Made by a program: the position numbers and the translations under genes. A DNA stretch of 64,000 nt. Origin: Acidobacteriota bacterium. GTDB lineage: Bacteria; Actinomycetota; Acidimicrobiia; Acidimicrobiales; Palsa-688. The number at the start of each line of letters is the position of its first letter. Position 1 is the stretch's first letter. This document shows positions 16,768-24,796 of this stretch, one piece after another. The notes under the pieces are model-generated. The model was given only the letters and a program-made list of their open reading frames with translations. It searched no databases and was not told where the DNA came from. The stretch covers positions 36,975 to 100,974 of the forward strand of contig JAGWSF010000028.1 of the NCBI GenBank assembly GCA_028876385.1, written 5' to 3'.

Positions 16768-18097
16768 GGAACCTCTCCCAGTCGGTCACCGCCGCCGCGT
16801 AGGCGTCGAGCTCGATCCGGGCGGCATTGACGTAGTGCTCCACCACGAGCCGGCCGAACGCCTTCTCGGCCACTTCGCTGCCGGCCAGGAGGCGGGCCGC
16901 CTCGTCGAGCGAGGCCGGCACCCGGGGCAGGTCGGCCCGGTAGGCGTTGCCGGTGAACTCCGCCTCGAGTGGCAGTTCGTGTTCCACGCCGTGCAGGCCG
17001 GCGGCGATGAGGGCGGCCACGGCCAGGTAGGGGTTCACGTCCCCACCCGGGACCCGGTGCTCCACCCGGAGGGAGTCCCCGTGACCGACGACCCGCAAGG
17101 CGCAGGTTCGATTGTCCCGGCCCCAGGCGACCGCGGTGGGGGCGAAGCTGCCCTCGACGTAGCGCTTGTAGCTGTTGATGTTGGGCGCCAGGAAGTAGGT
17201 GAGCTCCCGGGTGGTGGCGAGCAGACCGGCGAGGAAGTGTTCCATGAGCGGGGAGAAGCCGTGCCGGCGGTCACCGGCCATGACCGCCTCGCCGTCGGTC
17301 GAGCGGAGGCTCAGGTGGATGTGGCACGAGTTGCCCTCGCGCTCGTCCCACTTGGCCATGAACGTCAGGCTCATGCCTTCCTGGGCGGCGATCTCCTTGG
17401 CGCCGGACTTGTAGATGCTGTGGTTGTCGCAGGTGGCGAGGGCGTGGGCGTAGCGGAAGGCGATCTCGTGCTGGCCCAGGTTGCACTCACCCTTGGCCGA
17501 CTCCACGTAGAGGCCGGCCCCCTCCATCTCGGCCCGGATGCGCCGCAGCACCGGCTCGACCCGGGCCGTGCCCATGATGGAGTAGTCGACGTTGTACTGA
17601 TTGGCCGGTTTGAGGCCCCGGTAGCCCTTGTCCCAGGCCTCCTCGTAGGAATCACCGAAGAGGATGAACTCCAGCTCGGTGCCGGCGTAGGGCACCAGGT
17701 TGCGCTCGGCCAGGCGGTCGAGCTGGCCCTTCAGGACCTGTCGGGGGGAGGCCTCCACGGGCCGGCCGTCCTCCCACTCGAGATCGCAGATGACCATGGC
17801 CGTGCCCGGGTGCCAGGGCACCCGGCGCAGGGTGGCGAGGTCCGGCTTCATCACGAAGTCCCCGTACCCCTTCTCCCAAGACGACATGGCGTAGCCGTCG
17901 ACGGTGTTCATGTCGACGTCGACGGCGAGCAGGTAGTTGCACCCCTCGGCGGCGTGGGGGACGACCTCCTCGAGGAAGAACCGGGCTGAGCAGCGCTTGC
18001 CCTGGAGCCGCCCCTGCATGTCGGTGATGGCCACCACGACGGTATCGATCCGCCCATCGGCGGCCATCTCGGTCAACTCGTCGAGAGTCAGTGTCAC
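16748..18097 (-). CDS. Glutamine-synthetase-family gamma-glutamyl amine ligase
   Basis: A 449-residue class I glutamine-synthetase-fold enzyme with the ATP/metal motifs ELEFILF (about 141), GECNLGQHEI (about 200), NSCHIHLSL (about 258), NINSYKRYVEGSFAP and the C-terminal RVEHRVPGGDVNPYLA. It lacks the adenylylation loop Tyr context of housekeeping GlnA. Its partners (C26 hydrolase, ALDH, GntR) are those of gamma-glutamylpolyamine or gamma-glutamylamide synthetases, so it probably ligates glutamate to an amine rather than ammonia. It starts at GTG 18097 and is the first gene of the five-gene minus operon. Confidence 0.9.
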   Translation of the reverse strand: MTLTLDELTEMAADGRIDTVVVAITDMQGRLQGKRCSARFFLEEVVPHAAEGCNYLLAVDVDMNTVDGYAMSSWEKGYGDFVMKPDLATLRRVPWHPGTAMVICDLEWEDGRPVEASPRQVLKGQLDRLAERNLVPYAGTELEFILFGDSYEEAWDKGYRGLKPANQYNVDYSIMGTARVEPVLRRIRAEMEGAGLYVESAKGECNLGQHEIAFRYAHALATCDNHSIYKSGAKEIAAQEGMSLTFMAKWDEREGNSCHIHLSLRSTDGEAVMAGDRRHGFSPLMEHFLAGLLATTRELTYFLAPNINSYKRYVEGSFAPTAVAWGRDNRTCALRVVGHGDSLRVEHRVPGGDVNPYLAVAALIAAGLHGVEHELPLEAEFTGNAYRADLPRVPASLDEAARLLAGSEVAEKAFGRLVVEHYVNAARIELDAYAAAVTDWERFRGFERL

Positions 18098-18141
18098 CGA
18101 ACCATTCCTACACCCGTCGCGAGAGCGTCACCCGCTCGAAA

Positions 18142-18159
18142 CATTGGATTGAAACAATG
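18142..18159. promoter_or_regulatory. CATTG-N8-CAATG inverted repeat, candidate operator
   Basis: CATTG (18142-18146) and CAATG (18155-18159) form an AT-rich dyad 45-62 nt upstream of the glutamine-synthetase-like gene. A further CCATTGG lies at about 18173. This is a reasonable binding place for the operon's own FadR-type GntR protein. The assignment is tentative. Confidence 0.3.
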
Positions 18160-18232
18160 GACTATGGACAGGCCATTGGTGTTTCTGCTCCAATACCTAG
18201 TGCAGGAAGGGATTGGCGCGCAAGCTGTCCAT

Positions 18233-18248
18233 TTGGGTCTAGACCCAA
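18233..18248. promoter_or_regulatory. Perfect 16-bp palindrome, DasR/HutC-type operator
   Basis: TTGGGTCTAGACCCAA is a perfect palindrome between the divergent glutamine-synthetase-like operon and the permease gene. Its core GGTCTAGACC matches the GT-N-TA-N-AC pattern bound by HutC-subfamily GntR regulators such as DasR. A HutC-type gene lies 2 kb downstream with a related core at its own promoter. It sits 64 nt before the permease start. Confidence 0.6.
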
Positions 18249-18311
18249 CCGGCCAGCGGTGTTACAGTCCGCTCGTTTCTCAGGGGAGGCACTTGTGAAT
18301 AGGGAGGCAGT

Positions 18312-19968
18312 GTGTCGGATGTGATCCGGGACCGCTCGGCCGAGCTCGCCGGCATGGATGCCGATGAGCGACGGTTGGCCGAGTTGGGCTACAAGCAGGA
18401 GCTGAACCGGAGCTGGTCGGGGTTTCACAACTTCGCCATCTCGTTCTCCATCATCTCGATCCTGGCCGGGTGTTTCACCACCTTCGGTACGGGGTGGAAC
18501 GGCGGGGGCCCGGCAGCCATCGCCTGGGGGTGGCCCATCCTCGGGCTGGGCGTGCTGATGATCGGCCTGTGCCTGTCCGAGCTGGTGTCGGCCTACCCGA
18601 CCTCGGGCGGCATCTACTGGTGGGCGTCCAAGCTGGGCGGTCCCAAGGCCGGCTACTACACCGGCTGGCTGAACCTGATCGGCCTGCTGGCCATCGTGGC
18701 GTCGGTGGCCTACGGGTGTGCCACCTTCTTCGACCTGATGCTCGGGTTCTTCGACTCCGGGTACACGTCGGGCAACCTCAACCACATATTCCTGTACTTC
18801 CTGGTGGTCCTCGTGCTGGCCTCGCTGGTCAACATCTTCTCGAGCCACCTGCTGGCCATCATCAACAGCGTTTCGGTGTGGTGGCACGTCTTCGGTGCCG
18901 CCGCCGTGGTGCTGATCCTGATCTTCCTGCCCCACCACCACGCCAGCCTGTCGACGGTGTTCACCAAGACGGTCAACAACACCGGCTTCTTCGGGGGTCG
19001 CACCGGCGGGTTCGGCTACATCTTCCTGATCCTGCCCATCGGAGCCCTGCTCACCCTCTACACCATCACCGGCTACGACGCCTCGGCCCACCTCTCGGAG
19101 GAGACCAAGTCGGCCGCCAACTCGGCGGCCCGGGGCATCTGGCAGTCCATCCTCTACTCGGCCATCGGAGGGTGGATCCTGCTGCTGGCCTTCCTCTTCG
19201 CCGTCCAACCGTCTGTCACTTCGACTGTCAATGGTAAGTCGACCACGATGAGCGGGGTAGACGCCGTCACCAATGGTGGTGGCGGGGTGTCGGTCATCTT
19301 CTCGCAGGCCCTCACCAAACAAGTGGGGTGGGATCGTCCTGCTCATCTCCACCGCCGGGCAGTTCTTCTGCACCATGGCCTGCATGACCAGCTGCACCCG
19401 GATGCTGTTCGCCTTCAGCCGGGACGGGGCCGTCCCCGGCCACCGCTACTGGTCGAGGCTCAACTCCAGCCGGGTGCCGGTCTACGGGGTCATCCTCACC
19501 GCCGTCATCTCGGTCATCCTGACCGCCCCGGCGCTGGTGAAGGTCAATATCAACGGGGCCCCGGTGCCGGTCGCCTTCTACGCCGTGGTGTCCATCGGCG
19601 TCATCGGGCTTTACTGGTGCTTCTCCATCCCCATCTGGCTGCGTCTGAAGATGGGCGACCGTTTTGAGGGCGGGGGCTGGACCCTCGGCGCCCGCTACAA
19701 GGTGATCGCCCCCCTGGCCCTGCTGGTCGTCTTCATCACCACCATCTCGGCCTTCCTGCCCACCTCCAACGGGGGCGTGCCGTGGTCACCGCACGGGGTG
19801 TGGGGCTGGCGCTATGTGAACTACACCATCCTGGTGGTCCCCGGCGCCATGCTGCTGCTGTGGCTCTACTGGCACCTGTCGGTGAAACACTGGTTCACCG
19901 GGCCCAAGCACAACATCGACGTGCCGGACCAGCCGGCTGCGGCCCAACCGGCGCCGGCAGCAGAGTAG
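18312..19968 (+). pseudogene. APC-family amino-acid/amine permease split by a frameshift
   Basis: This encodes a permease of the amino acid-polyamine-organocation superfamily (GABA/choline permease branch). The first part (GTG 18312 to about 19320) opens with ELGYKQELNRSWSGFHNFA and carries the early helices (SAYPTSGGIYWWASKLGG). From about 19320 the homologous reading moves to the +1 frame (WGGIVLLISTAGQFFCTMAC and onward) and ends at the TAG at 19966-19968, giving about 550 residues in total. The junction lies around CACCAAACAAGTGGGG (19311-19326); one extra base there explains it. Either a sequencing or assembly error or a recent mutation is possible, because both halves look otherwise intact. 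AGGGAGG lies 4 nt before the start. Confidence 0.85.
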
Positions 19969-19980
19969 GGGGACGGGGCC

Positions 19981-20403
19981 GTGTACTCGAGCATCCTCGT
20001 GGCCGTCGACGACTCCGAGCAGTCGCAGAGGGCGGTGAGCGCGGCTGGTGAGCTGGCCAGGCTCTCCGGGGCCACCGTCCATCTCTTCCATGTCCGTGAA
20101 CGCCAGGACGTCATCGGCAAGAGCGGCGGTTCTTTCGACGTCGAGGACGCCGAGGAGGTCACCGCTCTGCTCGAGCGGTCGGTCGCCGCGCTGAGCGACA
20201 GCGGGGTGACCACCACGACCAAGTCGGTGCACGTGCCCATCGGCCACGTCGCCAACGAGATCGTCAAGGCCGCCGCCGAGGCGGGAGCCGACACCATAGT
20301 GATGGGCTCCCACGGTCGTTCCAGCCTGGCCGCCGTAGTGCTCGGCTCCAACGCCTACAAGGTGCTGCACCTCGCCGACCGGCCGGTGCTGGTGGTGCGT
20401 TAG
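19981..20403 (+). CDS. Universal stress protein (UspA family)
   Basis: A 140-residue Usp beginning YSSILVAVDDSEQSQRAV, with the nucleotide-binding motif GSHGRSSLAAVVLGSNAYK (about residues 111-129) and terminal strand RPVLVV. It begins at GTG 19981, 12 nt after the permease. Usp genes often sit beside amino-acid permeases, where they may modulate transport. Its stop overlaps the end of the convergent GntR gene by 4 nt. Confidence 0.9.
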   Translation: MYSSILVAVDDSEQSQRAVSAAGELARLSGATVHLFHVRERQDVIGKSGGSFDVEDAEEVTALLERSVAALSDSGVTTTTKSVHVPIGHVANEIVKAAAEAGADTIVMGSHGRSSLAAVVLGSNAYKVLHLADRPVLVVR

Positions 20404-21215
20404 GCGGAGGGGGCGACGCCCCCGGCTGAGGAGCCGGGGGCGGTTAGGCCGGTGCGCAGGGATATCCGGATACGGTCGGGGCGGAACAGGTCCCGGGCGA
20501 ACTCCACCGGGCGCCCCGCCGCCGTGTAGGCGGTCCGCTCGATGAGCATCAGCGGGGCGGCCACGGCGATGTCCAGCAGATCGGCCTCCTCCCGGCGGGC
20601 GATGACCGGTTCGAGGGACTCGGCCGCGCTCGCCGGCACCTGACCGTAGCGGCGGCCGAGCAGTTCGTAGAGCGACCCGGTCAGGCGGTGGGCCAGGAGG
20701 TCGGGGAACGTCTCGGAGGGGAAGTAGGAGCGTTCGATGGCCAGGGGCTCGCGGCGGGCTGTCCGGACCCTGACCACCTCGTGCACGGCGGCCGCCCGGG
20801 GTAGCGCCAGGGCCGAGGCCACGGCCCGGTTGGCCGCTATGGTGCGGGCCGATATCACCCGGGCGCCGGCGCGCAGGTTGGCCCGGCGCATCTGCACGGT
20901 GAATCCGGCCAGCCCGGTCAGGTCGCAGTCGATGCGGGCCTCGCGGATGAAGGTGCCCCCGTTGCGACCGGCGCGCCGTTCCAACGTCCCGGCCGCCTGC
21001 AGCGCGGCGAGGGCCTGGCGGAGGGTCATGCGGCTGACGCCGAGCAGCGACGCGAAGCGGTCCTCGCGGGGGAGGCGGTCGCCGGCGACGAGGTCGCCGC
21101 GGGCCATGAGGTCGGTGAGCCAGTGGGTGATGGCGGCGTGCACCGGGGTGCCGTCGAGGCGCGACAGATCGGGGGCCGTGGCCAGCCAGTCCGGCTGGGT
21201 CCGGTCCTCGCTCAC
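20400..21215 (-). CDS. HutC-subfamily GntR transcriptional regulator
   Basis: A 271-residue regulator with an N-terminal winged helix (about 20-90; LPREDRFASLLGVSRMTLRQALAAL) and a UTRA effector domain (about 110-255; EVVRVRTARREPLAIERSYF, then AGRPVEFARDLFRPDRI). HutC-type proteins bind palindromes of the form GT-N-TA-N-AC and respond to small metabolites. The GTG at 21215 is the best start; the frame is open much further upstream, but that region encodes the opposite strand's kinase. Matching cores lie at 21264 and 18233, so it probably controls the permease and the choline-kinase/dehydrogenase pair. Confidence 0.88.
   Translation of the reverse strand: MSEDRTQPDWLATAPDLSRLDGTPVHAAITHWLTDLMARGDLVAGDRLPREDRFASLLGVSRMTLRQALAALQAAGTLERRAGRNGGTFIREARIDCDLTGLAGFTVQMRRANLRAGARVISARTIAANRAVASALALPRAAAVHEVVRVRTARREPLAIERSYFPSETFPDLLAHRLTGSLYELLGRRYGQVPASAAESLEPVIARREEADLLDIAVAAPLMLIERTAYTAAGRPVEFARDLFRPDRIRISLRTGLTAPGSSAGGVAPSA
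20417..20442. terminator. GC-rich perfect hairpin at a convergent gene junction
   Basis: CGCCCCCGGCT-GAGG-AGCCGGGGGCG is an 11-bp perfect stem with a 4-nt loop. It lies just past the Usp stop and inside the last codons of the HutC-type gene. No T-run follows on either strand, so it is not a standard intrinsic terminator. Its position between converging genes suggests a bidirectional transcription barrier. Confidence 0.45.
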
Positions 21216-21263
21216 AGATGAGGCCCGCGCACCATGCGACGCCGATGATAACCACCGGGTTCT

Positions 21264-21272
21264 GTCTAGACC
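21264..21272. promoter_or_regulatory. GTCTAGACC half-palindromic operator for the HutC-type regulator
   Basis: GTCTAGACC lies in the 87-nt gap between the divergent HutC-type gene and the choline-kinase-like gene. It shares its core with the perfect palindrome at 18233-18248, which suggests autoregulation and control of the kinase/dehydrogenase operon. Confidence 0.5.
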
Positions 21273-21302
21273 TGAAAGCGGCGGAGCCCTATCCTGGCGG
21301 GA

Positions 21303-22235
21303 GTGGGGGGAAGCGTTCCGGCCGACGACCAGGAGGTGCTGGAGCGCATCTTCCTCAGGGTGGAGGAGCTGAAGGGCCAGGTGGTCGCCGCCCAGCCGCT
21401 GCCCGGTGGGCTGACCAACCGCAACTACCGGGTGGACACCCGGGACGGCTCGTTCGTCGTACGGGTCTCGCCCCGGCCGGCGGGGGGACTGCCCATCGAC
21501 CGTGACCACGAGCACCGCAACTCGGTGATTGCGGCGTCGACCGGGGTCGGGGCGCCGGTCGTCGCCTACCTTCCCGACGAGCTCGCCATGGTGATCGGTT
21601 TCATCGACGGTGTCACCTTCACCGACGCCTCGTTCGCCGACGACCGCCATGTGGAGCGGGTGGCAGTGGCCTGCCGGCGCCTCCACGACGGCCCCCGTTT
21701 CGTCAACGACTTCGACATGTTCGACGTCCAGGCCTCCTACCTGGATCTGGTGCGTCGCCACGGGTACCGGCTGCCGGCCGACTACTGCGACCACCTCGAT
21801 GCAGTGGCGCGCATCCGGGGCGCCCTCACCCGGCGCTTCGAGGGGGTCGTCGCCTGTCACAACGACCTTCTCGCCGGCAACTTCATCGACGACGGCCGGG
21901 ACGTGCGCATAATCGACTACGAGTACGCGGGTAACAACGATCCGTGTTTCGAGCTGGGCAACATCTGGAGTGAGTGCCACCTGACGCTCGAGCAGCTGTC
22001 GGGACTGGTCACCGCCTACTACGGCCGCCACCGGGTGAGCCGTCTGGCCCGGGCCCGCCTGCTGGGGCTCATGTCGCAGTACGGGTGGACGCTGTGGGCG
22101 TCCATCCAGGAGGCCACCAGCCACATCGAGTTCGACTACTGGGAGTGGGGCATGGAGAAGTACGAGCGGGCCGTGGCCACCTTCCGGGGGCCCGACCTGG
22201 ACGGGTTGATCGAGCAGGCACAGGAGGACGACTAG
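21303..22235 (+). CDS. Choline/ethanolamine kinase-like phosphotransferase
   Basis: A 310-residue protein of the protein-kinase-like APH/choline-kinase superfamily. It shows the nucleotide-loop segment GGLTNRNYRV (about 35-44), the catalytic loop ACHNDLLAGNFI (about 182-193), the metal-binding IIDYEYAGNNDPCFELGN and a C-terminal helical acceptor domain. The choline-kinase variant of the Brenner motif (HNDxxxxN) favours a choline, ethanolamine or related amine acceptor. The start is GTG 21303. The dehydrogenase gene begins at the base after its stop, so the two are one operon. Confidence 0.85.
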   Translation: MGGSVPADDQEVLERIFLRVEELKGQVVAAQPLPGGLTNRNYRVDTRDGSFVVRVSPRPAGGLPIDRDHEHRNSVIAASTGVGAPVVAYLPDELAMVIGFIDGVTFTDASFADDRHVERVAVACRRLHDGPRFVNDFDMFDVQASYLDLVRRHGYRLPADYCDHLDAVARIRGALTRRFEGVVACHNDLLAGNFIDDGRDVRIIDYEYAGNNDPCFELGNIWSECHLTLEQLSGLVTAYYGRHRVSRLARARLLGLMSQYGWTLWASIQEATSHIEFDYWEWGMEKYERAVATFRGPDLDGLIEQAQEDD

Positions 22236-24722
22236 ATGACTTCCCCAGCGGCGGTGGGCGGCACTCTTCCGAGCCGGGCCGAGATCGTGGTCATCGGCGG
22301 CGGGGTCATCGGCACCAGCGTCGCCTACCATCTGGCCCGGCTGGGCCGCACCGACACCGTGCTCGTGGAGCAGGGTCACCTGTCGGGGGGCACGACCTGG
22401 CACGCCGCCGGTCTGGTGGGCCAGCTGCGCACCACCGAGAGCGGTACCCGGCTGGTCCAGTACTCGGCCCGCCTGTACTCCGAGCTTGAGGCCGAGACCG
22501 GCCTGGCTACCGGTTTCAAGCGCTGCGGAGGGGTGACCGTGGCCCGGACCGAGGACCGCATGGTGCAGCTGCGGCGGACCGCGGCCACCGCCGAAGCCTA
22601 CGATCTGGAGTGCCGCCTGCTGACGCCGGCCGAGGCGCGCGACCTGTACCCCGTACTCCGTCACGACGACCTCGTGGGGGCCATCTGGCTGCCCGGCGAC
22701 GGAACCGCCAACCCCGTGGACGTCACCGCGTCGCTGGCCCGCGGCGCCCGCTCGAGGGGGGTGCGCATCCTCGAGGAGACCCGGGTGACGGGGGTGACGG
22801 TCCGGGCCGGTCGGGTCGCCGGGGTGGACACCGACGCCGGCCCGATCGAAGCGGACATCGTGGTCAACTGCGCCGGGCAGTGGGCCAAGGCGGTCGGGCT
22901 CATGGCCGAGGTCAACGTCCCGATGCACTCGGCCGAGCACTTCTACGTGGTGACCGACCGCATCGACGGCGTGGAACGAGACCTGCCCATCCTGCGCGAC
23001 CCCGACGGCTACACCTATTTCAAAGAGGAGGTCGGGGGCCTGGTGGTGGGCGGTTTCGAGCCGCAGGCCAAGCCGTGGGTGGCGCCCGACCGCATACCTC
23101 ACCCTTTCGAGTTCCAACTGCTCGACGAGGACTGGGAGCACTTCTCGGTGCTCATGGACAGCGCTCTGCACCGCATACCGGTGCTGGCCGAGACCGGCAT
23201 CAAGAAGTTCTACAACGGGCCCGAGAGCTTCACCCCCGACAACCAGTTCATCCTGGGCGAGGCGCCGGAGGTGGCCGGCTTCTTCGTGGGCGCCGGCTTC
23301 AACTCGGTGGGTATCGCCTCGGCGGGGGGAGCCGGTCGGGCCCTCGCCGAGTGGATCGTCGAGGGTGAGCCGACCAGCGACCTGACCGGCGTGGACATAC
23401 GGCGCTTCGCCGGCTTCAACGGCAACAACCAGTGGCTCCACGACCGGGTCGGGGAGATCCTCGGGCTGCACTACGCCGTGCCGTGGCCCAACCGGGAGCT
23501 CGAGACGGCTCGGCCGTTCCGGCGGAGCCCGGCCTACGAGCATCTCGCCCGGGCCGGAGCCGTGTTCGGCTCCAAGATGGGCTGGGAGCGGGCCAACGTG
23601 TTCGCCCCGGCCGGTCACGACCCGGTGCTCGACTACACATGGGGTCGGCCCGGGTGGCTCGAGTGGTCGGCTGCCGAGCAGCGGGCGACGAGAGACGCGG
23701 TGGCCCTGTTCGACCAGACGTCGTTCGGCAAATTGCTCGTCACCGGGCCGGATGCCGTCGACGTGCTGCAGTGGCTGTGCACCGCCGACGTGGACGTACC
23801 GGTCGGGCGTTCGGTGTACACCGGGATGCTCAACCGCCGGGGCGGCTACGAGGCCGACGTGACCGTAACCCGCCTGACGCCGGACCAATTCCTGCTCGTC
23901 ACCAGCTCCGCGTCGGCCAACCGAGACATGGCCTGGATCCGCCGCCACGCCGGTGCGCCCGGAGGTCCGGGGGACCGCGTCGCGGTGGTCGACGTGTCGG
24001 CCCTCTACGCCGTCTACGGGGTCATGGGACCCCGATCGAGGGAGCTGCTGGAGCGCCTGACGCGCGCCGACCTCAGCGACGCCGCCTTCCCTTTCGGCAC
24101 CAGCCGGGAGATCGACCTGGGCTACGCCACGGTGCGGGCCACCCGCATCACCTACGTCGGTGAGCTGGGCTGGGAGCTCTACGTGCCGGCCGAGTTCGCC
24201 GTGGGCGTCTACGAGCAGCTCGTGGCCACCGGCGCCGACCTCGGGCTGGTCAACGCCGGGTACTACACCATCAACTCGCTGCGCCTGGACAAGGGTTACC
24301 GGGCCTTCGGCAGCGACCTCACCCCGGACTACGGGCCGGTCGAGGCGGGACTGACCTTCACCTGCAAGCTGACGTCGGGCATCGATTTCGTCGGTCGCGA
24401 CGCCGTGGAGAAGGTGCGCGCCGAGGGGCCCCGGCGCCGGCTGGTCTCGTTCCGCCTCACCGACGCCGAGGTGATGATGTGGGGAGGGGAGCTGGTCCTC
24501 TGCGACGGGCAGGCCGTCGGGCAGGTGACCTCGGCGGCGTGGTCGGCGACCTTCGACAGCTGCGTCGGGCTGGCCTACGTGTGGCGCAGGGACGGTGCCG
24601 CGGTGACCGCCGACCACATCCGGGCCAGTTCCTTCCACATCAACGTGGGCGGCACGGTGGCGCCGGCCGCGGTCAGCCTGCGGCCCCTCTACGACCCGGC
24701 CAACGAGCGCATCCGCAGCTGA
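22236..24722 (+). CDS. Dimethylglycine/sarcosine dehydrogenase-like FAD enzyme with GcvT domain
   Basis: An 828-residue enzyme with an N-terminal DAO-type FAD fold (VVIGGGVIGTSVAYHLARLG, about 12-31). The motif SGGTTWHAAGLV (about 50) contains the His that carries covalent FAD in dimethylglycine dehydrogenases. A middle FAO domain (about 380-430) is followed by C-terminal GcvT and GcvT-C domains (about 440-820) that bind folate. Such enzymes oxidise N-methyl amino acids (dimethylglycine, sarcosine) and pass the C1 unit to tetrahydrofolate. It is cotranscribed with the choline-kinase-like gene, consistent with choline or betaine breakdown, but the true substrate is unproven. Confidence 0.92.
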   Translation: MTSPAAVGGTLPSRAEIVVIGGGVIGTSVAYHLARLGRTDTVLVEQGHLSGGTTWHAAGLVGQLRTTESGTRLVQYSARLYSELEAETGLATGFKRCGGVTVARTEDRMVQLRRTAATAEAYDLECRLLTPAEARDLYPVLRHDDLVGAIWLPGDGTANPVDVTASLARGARSRGVRILEETRVTGVTVRAGRVAGVDTDAGPIEADIVVNCAGQWAKAVGLMAEVNVPMHSAEHFYVVTDRIDGVERDLPILRDPDGYTYFKEEVGGLVVGGFEPQAKPWVAPDRIPHPFEFQLLDEDWEHFSVLMDSALHRIPVLAETGIKKFYNGPESFTPDNQFILGEAPEVAGFFVGAGFNSVGIASAGGAGRALAEWIVEGEPTSDLTGVDIRRFAGFNGNNQWLHDRVGEILGLHYAVPWPNRELETARPFRRSPAYEHLARAGAVFGSKMGWERANVFAPAGHDPVLDYTWGRPGWLEWSAAEQRATRDAVALFDQTSFGKLLVTGPDAVDVLQWLCTADVDVPVGRSVYTGMLNRRGGYEADVTVTRLTPDQFLLVTSSASANRDMAWIRRHAGAPGGPGDRVAVVDVSALYAVYGVMGPRSRELLERLTRADLSDAAFPFGTSREIDLGYATVRATRITYVGELGWELYVPAEFAVGVYEQLVATGADLGLVNAGYYTINSLRLDKGYRAFGSDLTPDYGPVEAGLTFTCKLTSGIDFVGRDAVEKVRAEGPRRRLVSFRLTDAEVMMWGGELVLCDGQAVGQVTSAAWSATFDSCVGLAYVWRRDGAAVTADHIRASSFHINVGGTVAPAAVSLRPLYDPANERIRS

Positions 24723-24796
24723 ACCGCCGTCGTTGACGGGCGGGGGACGGAGTCAGCGGTCCCCGGCCGGCGGGGTCCGGCGGGGTCCGGCGGCGC

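Noticed and set aside
20400..24638. A 1412-codon open frame on the minus strand covering the dehydrogenase and kinase genes
   Set aside because: Only its last 272 codons (20400-21215) show family motifs. The rest is the antisense of well-supported plus-strand genes and is open only because of the high G+C content.
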